Notes under the pieces: model-generated
Databases searched by the model: none
Told to the model about the DNA's origin: nothing
What the model saw: the letters and a program-made list of their open reading frames with translations, nothing else
In this document: positions 58,611 to 64,000 of the stretch, one piece after another
Position numbering within the stretch: position 1 is the stretch's first letter
How the letters are laid out: each line of letters opens with the position of its first letter
Assembly (NCBI RefSeq): GCF_013314535.1
Contig: NZ_JABUAE010000019.1
Location: 1-64,000 of the forward strand
DNA from: Bacillus sp. Xin1
GTDB lineage: Bacteria; Bacillota; Bacilli; Bacillales; Bacillaceae_G
Direction of reading: 5' to 3'
DNA length: 64,000 bases
Made by a program: the position numbers and the translations under genes

Positions 58611-58901
58611 TTATTTTACATAATTAAATTCAATTTCATCCATTTCCACATGATAACTTACTACTAAATCATAGTCTCGGAAATACCAAATGTCATCTGC
58701 ATCGATGAAAAATTGGATTCCATCCTGTTCAGTAGATGCAGCTATATCTTCTGGTTCCTCAGATGTTAATCCTAAAGAATAACCAGATTGAATGGTACTA
58801 TTTCCACCATATCACACAACAAAACGTACAATATCACCGCTCTGTAAATTCATTTCTTCTTTAAACCATTGCATGCCTTTAGGTTCAATTTGAATGTTCA
58901 T
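58611..58901 (-). pseudogene. HesB/YneR-like protein gene with a TGA at codon 30
   Basis: ATG at 58901 has GGAGG upstream. It reads MNIQIEPKGMQWFKEEMNLQ to IVRFVV, then TGA (58812-58814), then YGGNSTIQSGYSLGL and a full C terminus ending EFNYVK, 96 residues in all. The family pattern FVRYGG(C/N)S places Arg at the stop, so CGA to TGA is likely. YneR-type HesB proteins lack the iron-sulfur Cys set of true IscA; their function is unknown. No second frame disruption is present. Confidence 0.8.
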
Positions 58902-58913
58902 CTTATTGCCTCC

Positions 58914-59693
58914 TTATGCAAGTTCCTTTTTGGTTAATCGCTGTTTTACAAAAAACATAAAAATCAAGAGTGCTACCACTCCTGATATCGCACTACCTGT
59001 AAATAAAATACGATAACCGAAAAATTGTGAAACAAACCCTAGTAAAATAGCACCAAGTCCAATTCCTAAATCGAATGCTGTAAAGAAAGAAGCATTTGCA
59101 ATTCCTTTTTTACTTGGATCAATAATTTTGAGCATCGCAGCTTGCAAAGTTGATTGTGCTGAACCAAATCCTACTCCATATAAAATAGCTGCTGCTACTA
59201 CTCCCATTAGTCCATTTGAAGCTGTTAAAACAAATATAGCTAACACTGTTATAAATAAAGCCGGAACAATTATTAATACTTCTCCATATTTATCTGATAA
59301 TTTCCCTGAAATCGGTCTGACGATTGTTAGTGCAATTGCATAAACAAGAAAGAATGTACCTGGGTTCACATCAATAGATGTTGCAAACAATGGTAAAAAG
59401 GTTGTAATTCCTCCATAGGCAAATGCTAAAAAGAAAATAACAATCGCAATAGGTAAAATAGATTTTTCAAACAACTGTATTTTCCCTTTTTCTAATTGTG
59501 GTGTAAACGGTATTTTTGTCACAAATGCGAGAAATAATGCAACGAACGACAATAATGTAGCTAATAAGAATAGGCCCTGGAAGGAATAACTTTGTATCAT
59601 CCACAAACCAATCATTGGTCCAACTGCCATTGCAATCGTCATTGCCATTCCAGTAATACTGAAAACAACAGTATTAAAGGTTAATAAAAACAC
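58914..59693 (-). CDS. MFS transporter, 5' truncated
   Basis: 259 residues with seven to eight membrane helices. The typical first five helices and motif A of a 12-helix MFS protein are missing. The first recognisable family sequence is SITGMAMTIAMAVGPMIGLW (TM5 motif C region), and motif ISGKLSDKYGEVLI (near residue 155) marks the second half. The upstream codons differ from the family and look like junk at a junction near 59660. The gene is therefore probably dead, cut by the accessory region that starts here. Confidence 0.75.
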   Translation of the reverse strand: MFLLTFNTVVFSITGMAMTIAMAVGPMIGLWMIQSYSFQGLFLLATLLSFVALFLAFVTKIPFTPQLEKGKIQLFEKSILPIAIVIFFLAFAYGGITTFLPLFATSIDVNPGTFFLVYAIALTIVRPISGKLSDKYGEVLIIVPALFITVLAIFVLTASNGLMGVVAAAILYGVGFGSAQSTLQAAMLKIIDPSKKGIANASFFTAFDLGIGLGAILLGFVSQFFGYRILFTGSAISGVVALLIFMFFVKQRLTKKELA

Positions 59694-59808
59694 TTATATA
59701 TCAACGTTTTATGTAGTTTAGAAAATCACAAATAACTTCTAAATTTTACTCATTTGTTACCAAAACGTTACCACAACAAATAATAGATAAAACAAAAGAG
59801 CACAGCGT

Positions 59809-59976
59809 GTATAAGTAGTGCTACCAACACTCTTATACCGTCCGCCTACTCACACTAGGCAAACACTTGCTGTACTCTTACGAACTATTTTACAGTACGT
59901 AAGGGCTCCTAGCAACAGTTTGCTTACAATTGGCATTCTGTTGCTTTTTTTGTTAACACAAAGGAGCCCGTGTCTA
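59809..59976 (+). promoter_or_regulatory. Structured leader with internal terminator and masked ribosome binding site
   Basis: In order: GTATAAG/CTTATAC hairpin (59809-59838), GCCTA/TAGGC (59844-59860), CTTACG/CGTAAG (59877-59903), then GGGCTCCT (59903-59910) pairing with AGGAGCCC (59962-59969), which contains the AAGGAG ribosome binding site. Inside that outer stem is an intrinsic terminator AGCAACAG/CTGTTGCT with a T-run (59911-59951). The arrangement resembles attenuation control of plasmid replication genes. Confidence 0.6.
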
Positions 59977-60807
59977 ATGAAAGAACGTATTGATGTTATT
60001 GCAAGTGAAGAATCCTTCCACAACTTATCATCATTCACAGAAGTAGAAGAATTAAATAAAACTGTACGTGCATACAGAGACATCATCCGTATGTCTATTA
60101 AGCGTACCGATGTACAATCTAAACTCATTGCACTACTTGAAATTTTAAAACGCCACAGCTGCAAATATGTAGGTGTTAGTTTCCTATGCAAAAATTCAAT
60201 CGCTGACATGATGGAAGTATCATATAAAACTGTACAACGTTTAGTGAAAAAACTCGTTGAACTTGGCATGATCAACCAGATATCTATGAAGCGTAAAAAA
60301 GATATGTTGCAAACTGCTAATGCTATTGTTATTCAACCTATTGTGGAAGAAGTGTCCGACAAGGAACGAGCTAAAAGTCCTATAAAGTGTCCGACCATTA
60401 AAACAACACCTGTTTCCTTAAAACAAAATATAAAAGATATAAACAAACGTAATAGTAAGGAGAATAGCAATACACCTGAAGAGAATATTAAACAAGCTGA
60501 TTTTGTTGCTCACTGGGTACCAGAACGTTTTGTTTCTTTAGTTCACTCTTTTTATACTGAATCAAAAACAATTCAAGAACTGTGGAAGGTTGTAAGACAG
60601 TGTAATAGAGTTGTTAATTACACAACAGGAGACAAAGCATTTGATAAAGACCAGGAGCTTACTATTGGCTTAAAAGCTATTAAAGAGTTTGTTATGAAAG
60701 TGAAGTCTGGAGTAAAAATGAAGAATGGTAAATTCGCTTATTTTAACGGTATCGTAAACAACTTAATGGACAAGTACTTCTTTGACCGTGAATTTATGGG
60801 AATGTAA
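59977..60807 (+). CDS. Replication-protein-like winged-helix protein
   Basis: 276 residues. A winged helix near residues 55-95 (LCKNSIADMMEVSYKTVQRL) is followed by a Lys/Thr/Asn-rich linker (about 125-165) and a C-terminal helical domain (TIQELWKVVRQCNRVVNYTT, AYFNGIVNNLMDKYFF). The layout, an N-terminal HTH and a DnaD-like or Rep-like C terminus, is seen in B. cereus-group plasmid and prophage replication proteins, but no exact family is assigned. The start at 59977 has AAAGGAG upstream; the frame stays open 53 codons further through the leader, which is not coding. Confidence 0.55.
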   Translation: MKERIDVIASEESFHNLSSFTEVEELNKTVRAYRDIIRMSIKRTDVQSKLIALLEILKRHSCKYVGVSFLCKNSIADMMEVSYKTVQRLVKKLVELGMINQISMKRKKDMLQTANAIVIQPIVEEVSDKERAKSPIKCPTIKTTPVSLKQNIKDINKRNSKENSNTPEENIKQADFVAHWVPERFVSLVHSFYTESKTIQELWKVVRQCNRVVNYTTGDKAFDKDQELTIGLKAIKEFVMKVKSGVKMKNGKFAYFNGIVNNLMDKYFFDREFMGM

Positions 60808-60867
60808 TATTTACAGTTGTTTCATGAAATTGATATGATTTAGGTATTATTTCAAGGAGGTCTTTTC

Positions 60868-61203
60868 ATGAGTTATGATACAGTCGCATCATTACAACGT
60901 ATGGAGCAATTGGCGCAAGCCGAAGCTGCAGCAGGAAAAAGATTAGTTTTAAAAAGATTTAACACAACTTTAGATACATGGTTGGCAGTTATTGCAGTTA
61001 TTTTATTCATTCCTACTTTCACTTTTTCTTTAGTAGCATTAGTGATTTATTATTTTACAAAGGAATTTTCCGCTAAAACATGCTTAGTAAAAAACATAGC
61101 AACTGGTGAAAAATTTTATGTTAATAAACAAGAATTTAAACAATACAAGAAGGATTTTAAAGCCAAGGAAAAACAAGTTAGAAAAATATCTGATTTGAAG
61201 TAA
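60868..61203 (+). CDS. Two-helix membrane protein, unknown function
   Basis: 111 residues: a helical N terminus (TVASLQRMEQLAQAEAAAGK), two close membrane helices (about residues 40-70), and a Lys-rich cytoplasmic tail (KQYKKDFKAKEKQVRK). No family recognised. It has AAGGAGG in front. It follows the replication-like gene by 60 bases. Confidence 0.65.
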   Translation: MSYDTVASLQRMEQLAQAEAAAGKRLVLKRFNTTLDTWLAVIAVILFIPTFTFSLVALVIYYFTKEFSAKTCLVKNIATGEKFYVNKQEFKQYKKDFKAKEKQVRKISDLK

Positions 61204-61275
61204 ATAAAAAACCGACTTACAAAAGTCATTTTTTAGCTGTTACATTATAATAGTGTTATTTTTTTTGGAGAAAGG

Positions 61276-61815
61276 ATGTTTCTTTTGAAGGATTTTTTAA
61301 TAAATAACTGGACTGGTGTTATTAGTGTTATTAGTTTGATTTTATCTTGTTTAGCATTATTTTTTAATTGGCAGAATACTAACATTAACAAGAAGAAATT
61401 TAAACATGAGCAAGATGATAAAAACAAAGCTAATATAGTTTGGCAAGAGGTAGGAGGAAATAGTAGTTTAGACGGTATTAAATTAATAAAAATAAGTAAT
61501 ATAGGAAACTCCGATGCAAAAAACTTTCGAATCACTATCAATGATAAAGAATTAGAAAAAATACAAAAGAATGATATAGTACCAGGAGATTCATATCCAA
61601 CTAGTTATTCCTTTGACGGACTAAAATTAATTGATTCGGATAATAATTTTGTTCCAACTGAAACTAGTACAGGGTTATCAGTTACATTTGAACTTAGGTC
61701 TAACCTTATTAGTAGTCAATTCGTTACAGTAAAATTTATTTGGGATGATGAATTTAAAGAGAGAAGAGAAAAAGAATTTAAATACATACCTGGAAATACT
61801 AAATTGGCTAACTAA
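61276..61815 (+). CDS. Membrane-anchored protein with Ig-like C-terminal domain
   Basis: 179 residues. One membrane helix (residues 12-32, GVISVISLILSCLALFFN) is followed by a strand-rich region of about 115 residues (LIKISNIGNSDAKNFRITIN, VTFELRSNLIS). The beta-sandwich part is similar in build to small membrane-associated sensor or scaffold proteins near defence or prophage genes, but no function is known. It has GGAGAAAGG upstream. It is convergent with the MtlR-like gene and shares its terminator. Confidence 0.6.
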   Translation: MFLLKDFLINNWTGVISVISLILSCLALFFNWQNTNINKKKFKHEQDDKNKANIVWQEVGGNSSLDGIKLIKISNIGNSDAKNFRITINDKELEKIQKNDIVPGDSYPTSYSFDGLKLIDSDNNFVPTETSTGLSVTFELRSNLISSQFVTVKFIWDDEFKERREKEFKYIPGNTKLAN

Positions 61816-61821
61816 TACTAT

Positions 61822-61857
61822 TAAAAATCCGACTCCACATGGGAATCGGATTTTTTT
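61822..61857. terminator. Bidirectional terminator
   Basis: AAAAATCCGA / TCGGATTTTT strong stem between the convergent genes at 61276 and 61856. Confidence 0.88.
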
Positions 61858-62611
61858 ATTTATCATAAGAGTTCTCCAATACATCAGCTATATAATCATA
61901 CATATCTATAACCCTCATGAACTCCTGTATATATGGACCAGCTTCTTGTTCTTCTATCTGCTCTTTCAATCTCAAGATTTTTTCTTTTTTCTCTCTAAAT
62001 TCATCCGCAATGGATTTCTTAATTTCATATTTTTCTCTATACCCTTCCATTTGTAAATCTGCAACTCTTAGCAAGAAATTAGTGGATAGATAATGAAATA
62101 CCTCGACAAACTTATTTTTCGGTGAATTATCTACCGTAAAGGGATCCAAATTCAACTTAGGTAATTCACCATCATTCCCTGAAAAAGGAATATTTTTAGG
62201 CATATATCTATTTTTAGATATGTATAAGTTTTGACATGTATCGTTAATAGATTGATTATTTTCAAAAGAAATATTTATTATTTGATGTGCGAACATATTT
62301 CTTATTTTTCTAATTCTATCTAAGTTTTTATATTCGTCTTGTGAGATTAATCCTAAATAATAGCACGCTTTGATTTTCGAACTAAAATTAGAGAGTGCAC
62401 TATTTCCCTCAAATAAATCTTTATCAATATCTTTTTCCTTAATCATAAATTGTTTTAAAATGTCTTTTAACTGTATTTCTAGTATTGAAGCGACAATGAT
62501 AGCAATAGCTCTATCGCTTTGATTAGTAATCTCTTTTTCTAACTCTTGACGCCATTGTATAGGGTCCATTTTTTGATATAATTCATTCAGCTTTGTTTGA
62601 TTAGTACTCAC
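61856..62611 (-). CDS. MtlR/DUF4145-like protein with a HEPN-type Rx4H motif
   Basis: 251 residues. Residues 30-115 match the MtlR family (SDRAIAIIVASILEIQLKDI, SNFSSKIKACYYLGLIS, RIRKIRNMFAHQ). This fold is related to HEPN domains. The R-N-M-F-A-H sequence (near residues 107-112) is an Rx4H motif, the catalytic signature of HEPN ribonucleases, so an RNase role is possible but unproven. The rest is helical with a coiled coil near 200-230 (EFREKKEKILRLKEQIEEQE). The start is GTG with GGAGGGAG upstream. Confidence 0.65.
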   Translation of the reverse strand: MSTNQTKLNELYQKMDPIQWRQELEKEITNQSDRAIAIIVASILEIQLKDILKQFMIKEKDIDKDLFEGNSALSNFSSKIKACYYLGLISQDEYKNLDRIRKIRNMFAHQIINISFENNQSINDTCQNLYISKNRYMPKNIPFSGNDGELPKLNLDPFTVDNSPKNKFVEVFHYLSTNFLLRVADLQMEGYREKYEIKKSIADEFREKKEKILRLKEQIEEQEAGPYIQEFMRVIDMYDYIADVLENSYDK

Positions 62612-62718
62612 AAATCTCCCTCCAAATATACCAATATATACCTAAAATAACATGTTGAAGTCCTAGTTGTAAAACAAAAAAGAGCGCTCTTTGGTCAAGT
62701 TTTCTCTTTTTTATTAAT

Positions 62719-62865
62719 TTACTTTACATATACTATATAAGTTTCATTTACAAGTATATAATATGTACTGTTCTTACTATTGTATACTCTATATTGTGGT
62801 GAACCGTTAGTTAGTAAATTAAAAGCCGACTCATAAGAGCCAGTTTTCTCGCTTTGTAAAACAAA
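62719..62865 (-). pseudogene. Fragment of an endolysin-type C-terminal tail
   Basis: 48 open codons: SEKTGSYESAFNLL, then TNGSPQYRVYNSKNSTYYI and VNETYIVYVK to the stop at 62719. It parallels the tail at 63708 (NESPQYKVHNSKGNTYYI). There is no start codon or ribosome binding site. It is a remnant of the C-terminal cell-wall-binding part of a phage amidase or peptidase. Confidence 0.6.
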
Positions 62866-63006
62866 TTATTCGTGTGTGATAAGGACAAACACTCTTACAA
62901 ATCAAGAATGATTACCTTGTACGATAGGTAAACATACAAGAAAAACGAGTTCATTTTTCATTTATTGTATTATGTGTAATTTATAAGTAAAGGAGTGTGA
63001 TTATCC

Positions 63007-63630
63007 GTGAGCTTAAATAACGGAAGAAACTGTAACCATTCTGCGATTTCTTGTTCTGTTCCTGGTTCCGTTTCCGTTCCTTTTCCGGCTTCAGCGCCTT
63101 CGACCGCTACAACTTCCCAATTATTTTTTACTCCATTGCCACCAAACCCGCCTCCTATACCTCTTCCAGAAAATACGAGCAATATCACGATTATGGAGTT
63201 ACGAGTCCCTGCCCAAGCGGTAGCAAGAGTAGCGAGACAAAGACCGCAAGTTAAACTAGATGCAACAATCGCTACAGAAATTCTTGCATTTCCAGGAGAC
63301 GATGCTTTTTTTAGTGTCAATGACATTACGTATCAGTTATTCCGTAATGATGTACTACTTACAGATACGCTTGTATCCGGTAATTATCGAATTGCAGGGG
63401 AAGAGGACCTTTATACCTTTAATTCTACGTTTACGTGGGTAGATCTTCCACCAGATCCAATATTACCACCAAACCCGATATTACCAATAGACCCTATACG
63501 TTATCGAATTGTAGCAAATGTAGGCGATTATTTTCATGTAACAAGAGCTCAAGTTAGAAATCGTGGGTTTACTGGTGTGATTCATCCTACTGGTCCTATA
63601 CTTCCTGCCCTTCCTACCGGTCCTATCTAA
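63007..63630 (+). CDS. Exosporium/spore-surface-like protein
   Basis: 207 residues. The N terminus (SCSVPGSVSVPFPASAPST and SQLFFTPLPPNPPPIPLP) resembles that of BxpB/ExsF-type exosporium proteins of the B. cereus group. The middle is a strand-rich domain like BclA or ExsF C-terminal domains. Proline-rich repeats (DPILPPNPILPIDPI) and a PTGPILPALPTGPI end are collagen-like but too short for a triple helix. The start is GTG with AAGGAG 9 bases upstream. The call is by resemblance only. Confidence 0.55.
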   Translation: MSLNNGRNCNHSAISCSVPGSVSVPFPASAPSTATTSQLFFTPLPPNPPPIPLPENTSNITIMELRVPAQAVARVARQRPQVKLDATIATEILAFPGDDAFFSVNDITYQLFRNDVLLTDTLVSGNYRIAGEEDLYTFNSTFTWVDLPPDPILPPNPILPIDPIRYRIVANVGDYFHVTRAQVRNRGFTGVIHPTGPILPALPTGPI

Positions 63631-63647
63631 AACGGAATAAACAAAAA

Positions 63648-63690
63648 TAAAACCGACTCCGTTATAGTTTGCAGAGCCGGTTTCTTTTTC
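63648..63690 (+). terminator. Terminator after the exosporium-like gene
   Basis: AAAACCGACTC / GAGCCGGTTT stem with one mismatch and a T-rich end. Confidence 0.75.
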
Positions 63691-63707
63691 ATGGGTTAAC
63701 GTACAAA

Positions 63708-63914
63708 TTACTTTACGCTCACATACGCATCGCTAGCCGTAATGTAGTACGTGTTTCCTTTCGAATTGTGTACTTTGTATTGTGGTGATTCATTGACATT
63801 TACTTTTTCATCGATTGTAAATCCTAGTCCTGAATCTAAAGTTCCATTCACTCTCCCTCTAAAATTATCGTAAGGAGCATTATTTGTATTAGTTCTATAT
63901 CTAGTAGGAATCAT
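63708..63914 (-). pseudogene. C-terminal tail of a phage endolysin-like gene
   Basis: 68 codons, GFTIDEKVNVNESPQYKVHN and NTYYITASDAYVSVK at the end. This resembles the C-terminal repeat of Bacillus phage N-acetylmuramoyl-L-alanine amidases. No catalytic domain or ribosome binding site is present. It could be a small gene but a remnant is more likely. Confidence 0.5.
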
Positions 63915-64000
63915 TCTATCATGTAGAAATAAAATAATAGGTTAGTAAACAAGCAGTTTTTTTACTACAACATAGAATAATATGACCCTTAATTGAAGGG

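Noticed and set aside
58812-58814. Selenocysteine at the TGA of the HesB-like gene
   Set aside because: The family residue is Arg, not Cys, and no SECIS-like hairpin follows.
61745-62056. 103-codon plus-strand frame overlapping the MtlR-like gene
   Set aside because: Shadow of two real genes; no start signal, Phe/Leu/Ile-rich artefact.
63007-63630. BclA-like collagen protein
   Set aside because: There is no run of GXX triplets; only a short Pro-rich stretch and two TGP motifs.
1-64000. CRISPR array, tRNA or rRNA genes
   Set aside because: No regularly spaced repeats and no tRNA or rRNA-like sequence were seen on either strand.

Overview
This window is chromosomal DNA of a low-GC Gram-positive spore former and fits the Bacillus cereus group. 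The evidence is AT-rich codon use, strong Gram-positive ribosome binding sites, a T-box leader, a glycine riboswitch, a complete bacillibactin operon (dhbACEBF plus mbtH), two interspersed repeats that look like the bcr family of this group, and an exosporium-like protein. The species cannot be fixed from the window.

Layout. 0.3-9.2 kb: acetyltransferases, a chloramphenicol acetyltransferase, an EamA exporter with a divergent XRE-cupin regulator, a ZIP transporter and a pyruvate oxidase. 9.4-13.2 kb: a broken Cys-rich mini-gene, a second threonyl-tRNA synthetase gene (thrZ type) broken by one stop codon behind two tandem T-boxes, and an rRNA pseudouridine synthase. 13.5-20.9 kb: PhzF, nucleotidyltransferase, lipoprotein and membrane protein genes, then a tandem glycine riboswitch driving a Na+/amino-acid symporter. 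21-24 kb: a decayed Tn3-family transposon (resolvase stub, terminal repeat, transposase stub) interrupted by an IS231-like mini-element and a bcr-like repeat. It surrounds ridA, a two-HTH MerR-like regulator and an unknown divergent gene.

24-40 kb: HU, a DUF98 chorismate-lyase-like protein, an Sfp-type phosphopantetheinyl transferase, a DHA2 exporter and the bacillibactin operon. That operon has a near-consensus sigma-A promoter overlapped downstream by a perfect Fur box. Chorismate goes through DhbC/B/A to 2,3-dihydroxybenzoate. DhbE loads it onto the DhbB carrier domain, and DhbF adds Gly and Thr and cyclises. The transferase is the likely activator of the carrier domains, and the MFS protein is the likely exporter. 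40-45 kb: sbcCD and small genes.

45-58 kb: a valine and propionate module. A hydroxyisobutyryl-CoA hydrolase gene and the operon acyl-CoA dehydrogenase-mmsB-mmsA each have a sigma-54 promoter and a nearby TAGACAG/CTGTCTA dyad. The prpC-prpD-prpB genes (methylcitrate cycle) lie upstream of a CBS-PAS-AAA-Fis sigma-54 activator that is the obvious ligand of those dyads. Valine carbon would leave as propionyl-CoA and enter the methylcitrate cycle.

58-64 kb: a HesB-like gene with an internal stop, an MFS gene lacking its 5' third, then accessory DNA. This holds a replication-protein-like gene behind a structured RNA leader, two membrane proteins, an MtlR/HEPN-like protein, an exosporium-like protein and two fragments of the same endolysin-type C-terminal tail. 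A striking theme is the number of genes broken by a single in-frame stop (6.4, 9.4, 10.85, 16.9 and 58.8 kb).
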